Shown here: in pieces, positions 8,795 to 16,727 of the stretch | Layout of the letters: every line of letters begins with the position of its first letter | Position numbering within the stretch: position 1 is the first letter of the stretch | DNA from: Neolewinella litorea | GTDB taxonomy: Bacteria; Bacteroidota; Bacteroidia; Chitinophagales; Saprospiraceae | Assembly (NCBI RefSeq): GCF_004803465.1 | Contig: NZ_SRSF01000007.1 | Span: forward strand, 86,942-150,941 | DNA: 64,000 nucleotides | Reading direction: 5' to 3' | Notes under the pieces: generated by a model | The model's database searches: none | Seen by the model: the letters and a program-made list of their open reading frames with translations, nothing else | What the model was told of the DNA's origin: nothing | Position numbers and translations under genes: made by a program

Positions 8795-9783
8795 TGCTGA
8801 GGTTACCGGAGACCGACCCACACGATCCGCTCGGGGAGTCACCCCGCGTGATCGGCCATTACATTGGGGAAGAGAGCGGACCGCTGGTGGTGGCCATAGG
8901 CGGCATTCACGGCAATGAGCCGGCCGGCGTGACCGCCCTTGAGCAGCTCTTTGACCTGCTGCGGGAGGAGCCCCTACTCAATCCCGGCTTTTCCTTCCGC
9001 GGCGAACTCCTCGCCCTGCGCGGCAACCTGGAAGCCCTGCGGCTCGGGAAACGCTACATCGATACCGATCTGAACCGGATCTGGAAGCACGTGGTCCGTG
9101 GTACCGACGACAGCTACGCATCCGCCGAGGCCCGCGAACTTGATGGAATGCTCGCCGCCATCGATAACGCCCTGATAGATTCTTCGGCCCGGGAGATCGT
9201 CCTGTTGGACCTCCACACCACTACGGCGACCGGCGGCGTATTCGCCATTACGGGCGACGATGCCCCGAGCCTGTCCCTGGCCGCCGAACTCGGCGTGCCC
9301 GTGGTCAAGGGTATGCTCAGCGGCCTGCAGGGCACCACGCTGAGTTACTTCCGTTCCGGGCAGTACGACCTCGACCGCCCCTGCCGGGCCGTAACCTTTG
9401 AGGCCGGGGCCCACACCGAGGAAGAATCTGTGGACCGCGCCCTGGCCGCCACCGTCAACCTGCTGCGGTCGGTAGGCTGCGTCAGTGATGAAGATGTAAG
9501 CACCCACCACGAAGAGAAACTCCGCGCCGCCAATCCCGGCGTACCCCCCCTTTTGGAACTGGTGTACGTGCACCGCCTGGAATCCGGTGGCGATCACGAC
9601 TTCGTAATGCGGCCGGGCTTCACCAACTTCACCCCCATTAGTGAGGGCACCCTGCTGGCCGACGACCGCAACGGGCCCATCGCCGCCCCCTGTGGCGGCT
9701 ACGTACTCATGCCCCTTTACCAGGACCAGGGCGGGGAAGGCTTTTTCATCGTGCAGCGCTACGACAGCTCCGCGACCTACTAA
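8794..9783 (+). CDS. Succinylglutamate desuccinylase/aspartoacylase-family zinc enzyme
   Basis: 329 residues of the M14-like AstE/AspA superfamily. IGGIHGNEPAG supplies the zinc ligands His and Glu (HxxE), LHTTTATGG contains the third ligand His, and DTDLNRIW corresponds to the substrate-binding Asn-Arg region. These enzymes remove acyl groups from amino acids or carry out related amide hydrolysis in the cytoplasm; the substrate cannot be read from sequence. It is coupled to the PAP2-like gene upstream and lies 13 bases before nadD, so the three form one operon. Confidence 0.85.
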   Translation: MLRLPETDPHDPLGESPRVIGHYIGEESGPLVVAIGGIHGNEPAGVTALEQLFDLLREEPLLNPGFSFRGELLALRGNLEALRLGKRYIDTDLNRIWKHVVRGTDDSYASAEARELDGMLAAIDNALIDSSAREIVLLDLHTTTATGGVFAITGDDAPSLSLAAELGVPVVKGMLSGLQGTTLSYFRSGQYDLDRPCRAVTFEAGAHTEEESVDRALAATVNLLRSVGCVSDEDVSTHHEEKLRAANPGVPPLLELVYVHRLESGGDHDFVMRPGFTNFTPISEGTLLADDRNGPIAAPCGGYVLMPLYQDQGGEGFFIVQRYDSSATY

Positions 9784-9796
9784 CCCCACCGCACTT

Positions 9797-10378
9797 ATGA
9801 GCAGGCGACAGGTCGGACTCTTCTTCGGCTCCTTCAACCCCGTCCATATCGGACACATGATCCTGGCCAATTTCATGGCCACGCGTACCACCCTGGATGA
9901 GGTCTGGCTCGTGGTCAGCCCCCACAACCCCCTGAAAAAACGCGGCAGCCTGGCCCGCGACCACGACCGCCTGCACCTGGTTGAACTGGCCATCGGTGAT
10001 GCCCCACACCTGAAGGCCAGCCGCGTCGAATTCGATATGCCCCAGCCCTCGTACACGATCGATACGCTGGCCGTACTGCGGGAGAAATACCCCACTCACG
10101 ATTTCTCCCTCATCATGGGCAGCGACAACCTGATCTCTCTGCCCAAGTGGAAGAACTACGAACTGATCCTCCGCGACTTTAGCATCCAGATATACCCCCG
10201 CCCTGGTTACCCCGGCGGAGAATTGCTGGAGCATCCCGGTGTCACCCTCCACGATGCCCCGTTGATGCACCTTTCGGCAACCTACGTGCGCGACGCGATC
10301 CGCGCGGGCCACAGCATCCGTTACCTCGTACCCCCGGCGGTGGAGGAGGAATTGCAGAAATCGGGACTGTACCGCTAA
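9797..10378 (+). CDS. nadD: Nicotinate-nucleotide adenylyltransferase
   Basis: 193 residues from ATG 9797 (MSRRQVGLFFGSFNPVHIGH); the longer frame from 9641 lies inside the previous gene. The GSFNPVHIGH sequence is the GxFxPxHxGH nucleotide-binding signature, SYTIDTL and MGSDNL are typical of NadD, and LSATYVRDAI matches the ISSTxIR motif. It adenylates nicotinate mononucleotide in NAD synthesis. The length is normal for bacterial NadD. It is the last gene of the operon that starts near 8105. Confidence 0.95.
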   Translation: MSRRQVGLFFGSFNPVHIGHMILANFMATRTTLDEVWLVVSPHNPLKKRGSLARDHDRLHLVELAIGDAPHLKASRVEFDMPQPSYTIDTLAVLREKYPTHDFSLIMGSDNLISLPKWKNYELILRDFSIQIYPRPGYPGGELLEHPGVTLHDAPLMHLSATYVRDAIRAGHSIRYLVPPAVEEELQKSGLYR

Positions 10379-10399
10379 AATGTCACCGACATTTTGACA
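10377..10399. promoter_or_regulatory. Palindromic element upstream of htpG
   Basis: AAAATGTC-acc-GACATTTT is a perfect 8-bp inverted repeat that begins inside the nadD stop codon. A wider TGTCA-N9-TGACA symmetry overlaps it. It also contains TTGACA at 10394-10399, 67 bases before the htpG start. It has no T-tract, so an operator or promoter element for the chaperone gene is more likely than a terminator. No known regulator is assigned. Confidence 0.4.
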
Positions 10400-10465
10400 G
10401 GGCAGGTCTGATGGAATGATAGTTGCCTTTTTGCTCCAGGACTATCCGCAACGAAATAAACAGCT

Positions 10466-12352
10466 ATGCAAAAAGGTAACATATCCGTACAAACGGAGAA
10501 TATCTTCCCCATTATCAAGAAGTTTCTCTACTCCGACCAGGAGATCTTCTTGCGTGAATTGGTTTCCAACGCCACCGACGCCACCAGCAAACTAGCCACC
10601 CTGGCCCGCAAGGGAGAGGCCAAGGGCGACTACACCGACAAGACCATCGATATCCTGGTCGACAAAGAAGCCGGTACCCTGACCATCCGCGACCGCGGCA
10701 TCGGCATGACGGAAGAGGAAGTGAAAAAGTACCTCAACCAGGTGGCCCTTTCCTCCGCCCAGGAGTTCGTGGACAAGTACCAGGACGACGCCTCCATTAT
10801 TGGCCACTTCGGTCTGGGCTTTTACTCGGCCTTCATGGTGGCCGACAAAGTGGAGGTCGTAACCAAGAGCTACCGGGAGGATGCCCCCGCCGTGCGCTGG
10901 ATCTGTGAAGGTGACCCCAGCTACGAAATCGGTGAAGCCGAGCGCGATATGCAGGGAACCGATGTGATCCTCCACATCGGCGAAGACAGCAAGCAGTACC
11001 TCGAAGAAGAGGAGATCGAAAGCCTACTGCTCAAGTACTGTCGCTTCCTGCCCTACCCCATCCGCTTCGGCACCAAGACGGAAACGACCTACGAGGAAGT
11101 GGAAGCCACCGGAGAGGAAGGCGAGGAAAAACCCAAGCCCAAGAAGATCGAGACGGAGGTCGACAACATCATCAACAACACCGACCCCCTCTGGAAAAAG
11201 ACGCCTACCGACCTCACCGACGAGGATTATAAGGCCTTCTACCGGGAGCTCTACCCCATGGGAGAGCCGCCCATGTTCTGGATCCACCTCAACATCGACT
11301 ACCCCTTCAACCTGACGGGTATCCTGTATTTCCCCAAGGTGAGCGGTAAGCTCGAACTCCAGCGCAATAAGATTCAACTCTACAGCAACCAGGTCTACGT
11401 CACGGACAATGTGTCCGAGATCGTGCCGGAATTCCTGACGTTGTTGCACGGGGTCATCGACTCCCCCGACATCCCCCTGAACGTATCGCGCAGCTACCTG
11501 CAGGCCGATACCAACGTCAAGAAGATTACCGGCTACATCACGAAGAAGGTTGCCGAGAAGCTCAGCAGCCTCTTCAAGGAGGACCGCGAAGCCTACGAAG
11601 CCAAGTGGCCGGACCTGGGCGTATTCGTGAAGTACGGCATGATCTCCGAGGACAAGTTCTACGACCGCGCTACCAAGTTTGCCCTGCTGGAGAATACTGA
11701 AGGCAAGTTCTTCACCCTGGAAGAGTACCGCGAACGCATCAAGGAGAACCAGACCGACAAGTACGACCGCCTGGTGGCCATCTACACCGCCGACGCCGAT
11801 CGCCAGCACACGCTGATCCAGTCGGTGCAAGACCGCGGCTACGACGTCCTGAAGTTCGAGCATGCCATCGACGCCCCGACCATCCAGACCCTGGAGCAGA
11901 AGGAGGAGAAACTGAACTTCGTCCGGGTGGATTCCGCCACGCCTGACCAGCTGGTCCAGAAAGATGAGGAGCAGGAAAACCTGCTGAGCGAAGAGGAACA
12001 GGAGAAGGTCACCAAGGTGTTTACCGAAGCCGTCGGAAAAGGCGGTTCGGTGGAGCTGAAGCCCCTTGGCGTGCAGGATGCCCCCGTTCAAATCGTACGC
12101 AACGAATTCATGCGGCGCATGAAGGAGATGCAGATGATGCAGGGCATGGACGCCAGCATGTTCCCCGATTCCTACCAGGTGGTGGTCAACGCCAACAGTC
12201 CCCTGGTGAAAGAGCGGCTGCTCGAGGTGGAAGACGAATCCGCCCGCGCCGAGAACGCCACCTACCTCTATCAGTTGGCCAAGCTAAGCCAGCAGATGCT
12301 GAGCGGCGCCGAGCTGAAGGCCTTCATCGACCGCTCGCTTAAGTTGATGTAA
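10466..12352 (+). CDS. htpG: Chaperone protein HtpG (Hsp90)
   Basis: 628 residues with the full Hsp90 layout. The N-terminal GHKL ATPase domain has FLRELVSNATDA (Glu/Asn ATP-Mg site), DRGIGMTEEE and GHFGLGFYSAF. The middle domain contains LPLNVSRSYLQ-type sequence (IPLNVSRSYLQAD). The C-terminal dimerisation domain follows. An acidic/Lys-rich linker lies near 205-230. It is a cytoplasmic ATP-driven chaperone. The length matches bacterial HtpG. It is monocistronic by spacing (67-base gap upstream; only three bases from the convergent VOC gene end), and the palindrome before it may be regulatory. Confidence 0.97.
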   Translation: MQKGNISVQTENIFPIIKKFLYSDQEIFLRELVSNATDATSKLATLARKGEAKGDYTDKTIDILVDKEAGTLTIRDRGIGMTEEEVKKYLNQVALSSAQEFVDKYQDDASIIGHFGLGFYSAFMVADKVEVVTKSYREDAPAVRWICEGDPSYEIGEAERDMQGTDVILHIGEDSKQYLEEEEIESLLLKYCRFLPYPIRFGTKTETTYEEVEATGEEGEEKPKPKKIETEVDNIINNTDPLWKKTPTDLTDEDYKAFYRELYPMGEPPMFWIHLNIDYPFNLTGILYFPKVSGKLELQRNKIQLYSNQVYVTDNVSEIVPEFLTLLHGVIDSPDIPLNVSRSYLQADTNVKKITGYITKKVAEKLSSLFKEDREAYEAKWPDLGVFVKYGMISEDKFYDRATKFALLENTEGKFFTLEEYRERIKENQTDKYDRLVAIYTADADRQHTLIQSVQDRGYDVLKFEHAIDAPTIQTLEQKEEKLNFVRVDSATPDQLVQKDEEQENLLSEEEQEKVTKVFTEAVGKGGSVELKPLGVQDAPVQIVRNEFMRRMKEMQMMQGMDASMFPDSYQVVVNANSPLVKERLLEVEDESARAENATYLYQLAKLSQQMLSGAELKAFIDRSLKLM

Positions 12353-12355
12353 TCT

Positions 12356-12937
12356 TCACAAGTGCAGCGTTCCCTGTGGTCCGCGGAGCACCGCCCCAAT
12401 CTTCGGGGCGGCTCCGCGGATTGCTTTTTGGGGCAGGCCCATCCGTTCCAGGCTTGTATTTACGGCGGCGGGGCGCGGGTGCTCTAGTTGGAGGGTCTGC
12501 AGCCGCAGCCCGTGGTCTGGCAGGCGTTCGGCCGGGTGGAAATCCGATCCGTTCCATTCGATCACGAACGGTACCACGTCAACTGCCGGGCGCACGCCCG
12601 GATCGGAGAGTCGCCAGCGCAGGGTCCGACCGTCGGCCAGCTGCCGGGAACCACCGTACAGGGCACCCGGGAAGTTTACGGCACCCGCGTGTACCGCCCA
12701 ACGGGTGATCGCGGGGCCTTCCACCAGATCAATGCCCATCCAGCGGGGCGGGGCTACCGTCGTCTCGGGATCCACGGCCAGCAACTCCAGGTAGGAGCGG
12801 GGCCCGAGGCGCAGCAGTGCGTTGTAGGTGCCGCGGTCCGAATGACGGCCACCGGGAGCGGGGGGATAGCCGGCGGCGGTGAATCGGTCGATAGCCGAAT
12901 CGAGATCAGGAACGACGTATACAAGGTGATCCAACAT
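12356..12937 (-). CDS. VOC/glyoxalase-like domain protein
   Basis: 193 residues from ATG 12937 (MLDHLVYVVPDLDSAIDRF); the longer frame up to 13072 overlaps the divergent gene and lacks family similarity. The N-terminal HLVYVVPDLDSAIDRFTAAG is a vicinal-oxygen-chelate strand-helix start with the metal-ligand His. YLELLAVDP holds the next expected Glu. This fits the glyoxalase-like group of VOC proteins. The substrate is unknown. It is convergent with htpG with almost no gap. Confidence 0.75.
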   Translation of the reverse strand: MLDHLVYVVPDLDSAIDRFTAAGYPPAPGGRHSDRGTYNALLRLGPRSYLELLAVDPETTVAPPRWMGIDLVEGPAITRWAVHAGAVNFPGALYGGSRQLADGRTLRWRLSDPGVRPAVDVVPFVIEWNGSDFHPAERLPDHGLRLQTLQLEHPRPAAVNTSLERMGLPQKAIRGAAPKIGAVLRGPQGTLHL

Positions 12938-13001
12938 TTGCCAAAGGTATGCACTAACTTTGCCCCGCTTTCGGGCTGGACTACCCCATAACCTCTTGAA
13001 T

Positions 13002-13604
13002 ATGCGTAGCTTTCTGTGTTTTGTGTTTCTGTTATTCAGTACAGCTCCCTTCCTTGCCCAGCAGAGTGGCAACTCCGCTCAGGACGGCGACGGATCCCTG
13101 GAATCGCAGTTTGAGACCATACTGAGCCAGTCAAACCGCTACCGGGAGGGCAGCCGTGAATTCAAGGTTGTGCCGCGCGACCGACTGGACGCTTTCATGA
13201 AGAACGTGAGCGACTCGATCGCCACCTACACCACGCGCATTGGCGAACTGGAAAGTCAGCATGCGGCCCTGCAGGCCCGCATCGACGATACCTCCTCCGA
13301 GGTGGCCGACCGCGACGCCCTGATCGCGGAGCTCAACGAGGAGCGGGATACCGTAGGGCTGCTTGGCATGCAACTCGACAAGGGGACCTACAGCCTGATC
13401 ATGTGGTCGCTCGTGATCGGACTGCTGATCGCCCTGCTCATTGCCCTGGGCAGTACCCGCATCGCCGCCGGCAACAACTCCGCCCTGAAGCGGGAGCGCG
13501 ACAAGCTCGCCGAGGAACTCGAGCAAAGCCGCAAAAGCCGTCTGACCGTGGAGCAGGACCTGCGCCGGCAGTTGCAGGACGAAATCAATAAGCGGCTGCC
13601 CTGA
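13002..13604 (+). CDS. Secreted/membrane coiled-coil protein of unknown function
   Basis: 200 residues from ATG 13002, which gives a signal peptide (MRSFLCFVFLLFSTAPFLAQ). An extracytoplasmic helical/coiled-coil part (about 50-115, ELESQHAALQARIDD) is followed by one transmembrane segment (about 130-152, SLIMWSLVIGLLIALLIAL) and a cytoplasmic coiled coil rich in Lys, Arg and Glu. I know no function. It precedes gldJ by about 200 bases on the same strand. A TAACTTTG box at 12955-12962 could be its -7 element. Confidence 0.7.
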   Translation: MRSFLCFVFLLFSTAPFLAQQSGNSAQDGDGSLESQFETILSQSNRYREGSREFKVVPRDRLDAFMKNVSDSIATYTTRIGELESQHAALQARIDDTSSEVADRDALIAELNEERDTVGLLGMQLDKGTYSLIMWSLVIGLLIALLIALGSTRIAAGNNSALKRERDKLAEELEQSRKSRLTVEQDLRRQLQDEINKRLP

Positions 13605-13802
13605 TGCCGGAGCCTCGCTACGGCAAGGTAGCCGACAGGGTAACGGACCGGCCGGGCCGGCGGGAAATATTAAGATTTCGAACACAATAGTTCTTCATCC
13701 GATTCGGTTAAACTAGCCGTAGGTCGATGACTGGTCCCGTGAACAGCGGTGCCCGGTTCCGCCGACCGTGTTTACGTAAACTCTTTGGACTACCACCGCA
13801 AC

Positions 13803-15314
13803 ATGAAGATATTGCTCAAGACGCTGCCCTACCTCTGCCTGGTACTCCTGGTGGCGAGCTGTAATCGCAACAACGACCGCTCCCGCACCACGAACTGGAA
13901 GTACAACGACGAGAAATGGGGCGGCTACGAAAGAAACAACGACTTTGAAGGGCAGGAAACCCCGCCCAACATGGTCCTTATTCCGGGGGGCACCTTCGTA
14001 ATGGGCTTCACCGAAGAGGACGTGCCCTACGACTGGGATAACATCCCGCGGCGCGTTACCGTATCCAGCTTCTATATGGACCAGACGGAGATCAGCAACG
14101 AGGATTACCTGCTGTACCTGCACTGGACGGAGGACGTATACAGCGCCTACCCCGAAGTACTTCAGGCCGCGCTGCCCGACACCCTGGTGTGGCGCGACGA
14201 ACTGTCGTTCAATGAGCCCTACGTTACCGGATACCTGCGTCACCCCGCCTACGCACAGCACCCCGTGGTGGGTGTGAGCTGGGTACAGGCGCGTGAGTAC
14301 AGCCGCTGGCGCACCGACCGGGTGAACGAGGCGATCCTGATCGACCGCGGCATCCAGGAGCAACGCCCCGACCAGGAGGGTTCCGATGTTTTCGTCACCG
14401 ATGCCTACCTGGCCGGCCAGTACGAAGGCGTTGAGCGCAAGGGCATGAAGGACATGAAGACCGGCGACACCCGCCCGGTACGTCTTGAAGACGGTATCCT
14501 CCAACCCGACTTCCGTCTGCCCACCGAGGCCGAGTGGGAGTACGCCGCCCTGGCCCTGGAAGGCCTGCAGGCCAACGAAAAGGACGAGAACTACACCGAC
14601 CGCCGGATCTACCCCTGGAGCGGTACCAGCATGCGCTATCAGAAGCACGACCGGAACCAGGGCAAGATGTACGCCAACTTCAAGCGGGCCGGTGGTGACT
14701 ACAGTGGTATCGCCGGAAAGCCGAACGACGAGAACATGATTACCAGCAACGTCTTCGACAACTACCCCAACGACTTCGGCCTGTACAACATGGCCGGTAA
14801 CGTCAACGAATGGGTGCTGGACCTCTACCGCCCCCTGACCACCCAAACGCTGGTTGACGTGGAAAACCACGACCTGAACAGCTTCCGGGGTAACGACTAC
14901 ATGAACGTCAAGCGCGACCAGGACGGCCGCGCCACCGAGAAGGATAGCCTGGGCCGCCTGATCTACGTACCCGTCGAGGACGAGGACGTCGCCGACCGCG
15001 ACAACTACAACCGCGGCCGGGTATACGACTACCTGGACGGCGACGAGGAAAGCGGTGCGGAGTACGCCACCAACCAGCACACCCTGATCAGCGACAAGTC
15101 GCGCGTCTATAAGGGCGGCAGCTGGGCCGACCGCGCCTACTGGCTCAGCCCTGGCACCCGCCGCTTCCTGGACCAGGACCGCGCCTCGCGCACCATCGGC
15201 TTCCGCTGCGCGATGGTTCGCGTGGGCAACAGCCAGGGAGACGACGAGGCTTCGATGAACCGCTTCGGTGTCCGCCCCGGAAAGCAACTGAACCGCCGGC
15301 GTTCCCGGCGCTAG
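13803..15314 (+). CDS. gldJ: Gliding-motility/T9SS lipoprotein GldJ (SUMF1-like)
   Basis: 503 residues from ATG 13803; the lipobox LVASC with Cys near residue 20 marks an SPII lipoprotein. The body is a formylglycine-generating-enzyme-like (SUMF1) domain: MVLIPGGTFVMG, DQTEISNEDYLLYLHW, RLPTEAEWEYAA, NVNEWVLD and GGSWADRAYWLSPGTRR. GldJ and its paralogue GldK share this fold. The large inserts and the murF gene directly downstream (an arrangement known from flavobacteria) favour GldJ. It is an outer-membrane lipoprotein of the type IX secretion/gliding apparatus. GldK/PorK is the alternative. Confidence 0.75.
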   Translation: MKILLKTLPYLCLVLLVASCNRNNDRSRTTNWKYNDEKWGGYERNNDFEGQETPPNMVLIPGGTFVMGFTEEDVPYDWDNIPRRVTVSSFYMDQTEISNEDYLLYLHWTEDVYSAYPEVLQAALPDTLVWRDELSFNEPYVTGYLRHPAYAQHPVVGVSWVQAREYSRWRTDRVNEAILIDRGIQEQRPDQEGSDVFVTDAYLAGQYEGVERKGMKDMKTGDTRPVRLEDGILQPDFRLPTEAEWEYAALALEGLQANEKDENYTDRRIYPWSGTSMRYQKHDRNQGKMYANFKRAGGDYSGIAGKPNDENMITSNVFDNYPNDFGLYNMAGNVNEWVLDLYRPLTTQTLVDVENHDLNSFRGNDYMNVKRDQDGRATEKDSLGRLIYVPVEDEDVADRDNYNRGRVYDYLDGDEESGAEYATNQHTLISDKSRVYKGGSWADRAYWLSPGTRRFLDQDRASRTIGFRCAMVRVGNSQGDDEASMNRFGVRPGKQLNRRRSRR

Positions 15315-15341
15315 CCACCGGCTAAACACCTACAATTCTGG

Positions 15342-15373
15342 AATGCCCCACCCAAATTTTGGGTGGGGCATTT
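15342..15373 (+). terminator. Strong hairpin after gldJ
   Basis: AATGCCCCACCCAAA and TTTGGGTGGGGCATT form a near-perfect 15-bp inverted repeat with almost no loop, 27 bases after gldJ. The T-tract is short (TTTCC), so it may be a bidirectional or weak terminator. Confidence 0.75.
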
Positions 15374-15392
15374 CCGTTTCCCCTCCCGCTCT

Positions 15393-15400
15393 TAGCTTTG
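15393..15400 (+). promoter_or_regulatory. Candidate -7 box TAGCTTTG for murF
   Basis: TAGCTTTG matches TAnnTTTG and ends four bases before the murF ATG. It follows the gldJ terminator, so murF probably has its own promoter and a very short leader. Confidence 0.4.
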
Positions 15401-15404
15401 TGGA

Positions 15405-16727
15405 ATGAAGCTGACCTACGCTGACCTTCCGGACTTGTACCGGGTATACCTCCAGCACCCCCAGGTGAGCATTGACAGCCGCAAGGTGGCTGCCGGAGGA
15501 CTCTTTATCGCCCTGCGCGGGCAGTCCGACGGAAACCGCTTCGCCGCCGCCGCCCTCGATGCCGGCGCCGCCTACGCCGTGGTGGACAATCCGGGCGTAG
15601 TAGTACCGGAAGACGATCGCTACCTGCTGGTGGAAGACAGCCTGCGCACCCTGCAGCAACTCGCTCAGCGGCACCGGGCCGCTTTCCGTATGCCGGTGTT
15701 CGCCATCACCGGGAGCAACGGGAAGACGACCACGAAGGAACTCATCGCGGCGGTGATGTCGCAACAGTATCGCGTCCACGCCACGCCCGGCAACTACAAC
15801 AATCACATTGGCCTGCCCCTGACCCTCCTGTCCATGCCGGCGGGGACGGAGTTCCTAATCCTGGAAATGGGGGCCAACCACAAGGGGGAGATCGCGGAGT
15901 TGTGCGGTATCGGTCGGCCCACCCACGGCCTCATCACCAATATCGGCGAGGCCCACCTTGAGGGGTTCGGGGGCAAGGAAGGCGTAAAAATTGGAAAGGG
16001 GGAACTGTTCGACTTTCTGCACGCCAACGGTGGGGTAGCCTTCGTCAATACCGATGAGTCGGAACTGGCGGAGATGTCGCAGCGGCTCGCGCGCTGTATC
16101 GCCTATTTCAGTAGCGAGAACCCTTCGCTGACGGTTGCCGGACTGGAAATAAAGACCGTGGCTACGCATCCGCACCTGCGGGTAGCCTTCTTCAGCGAAG
16201 CCCGGGAATTGATCGAAACGGATACCCAGCTTTCGGGAGAGCATAACCTGCAGAACGTCAAATCGGCCATTGCGGTAGGACGCTACTTCAAGGTGCCGGG
16301 GGCGGGCATCTGTACCGCCTTGGCGAATTACCGTCCCGCAAACCACCGCAGCCAGTGGCTCAACCACCGCGAGGTAGCCTTCTACTGGGATGCTTACAAC
16401 GCCAATCCGAGCAGCGTGGCGGCCGCGCTGAACAGTTTCGCCGCCGATCACGAACCCGCAGACAGCGTGGTAATCCTCGGCGAGATGCTGGAACTGGGAG
16501 AGGCCGCGCCGGCCGCCCACCGAAGGGTGGCGCTGCGGGCGGGACAGGTAGCCAGAACGGTGCTTCTGGTGGGCGAGGAAATGAAGGAAGTGGCACGCGA
16601 ATTTGACCGCCCCTGGTTCGCCGACAGTCGCCAACTTGCAGAGTGGTTCTGGCTACAGGACTGGTCCGGCAAGACGGTCTTCGTAAAGGGCAGTCGGGGC
16701 AATCGCCTCGAGCGGCTCCTCGACTAG
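15405..16727 (+). CDS. murF: UDP-N-acetylmuramoyl-tripeptide--D-alanyl-D-alanine ligase
   Basis: 440 residues, normal for MurF. The N-terminal substrate domain begins with SIDSRKVAAGGLFIALRG, the typical Mur-ligase N-terminal motif. The ATP loop is ITGSNGKTTTKE (about 105-116). The central domain has NYNNHIGLPLTLL and LEMGANHKGEI, and the C-terminal domain has WDAYNANPSSVAAAL and ILGEMLELG. It adds D-Ala-D-Ala to the UDP-MurNAc tripeptide in peptidoglycan synthesis. The gldJ-murF order supports the gldJ call. Its end overlaps the convergent antiporter gene by four bases. Confidence 0.97.
   Translation: MKLTYADLPDLYRVYLQHPQVSIDSRKVAAGGLFIALRGQSDGNRFAAAALDAGAAYAVVDNPGVVVPEDDRYLLVEDSLRTLQQLAQRHRAAFRMPVFAITGSNGKTTTKELIAAVMSQQYRVHATPGNYNNHIGLPLTLLSMPAGTEFLILEMGANHKGEIAELCGIGRPTHGLITNIGEAHLEGFGGKEGVKIGKGELFDFLHANGGVAFVNTDESELAEMSQRLARCIAYFSSENPSLTVAGLEIKTVATHPHLRVAFFSEARELIETDTQLSGEHNLQNVKSAIAVGRYFKVPGAGICTALANYRPANHRSQWLNHREVAFYWDAYNANPSSVAAALNSFAADHEPADSVVILGEMLELGEAAPAAHRRVALRAGQVARTVLLVGEEMKEVAREFDRPWFADSRQLAEWFWLQDWSGKTVFVKGSRGNRLERLLD

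Noticed and set aside
13713..15329. A 538-codon antisense frame over gldJ
   Set aside because: Codon bias of GC-rich DNA leaves the reverse frame open; the sequence is Val/Gly-rich with no motif.
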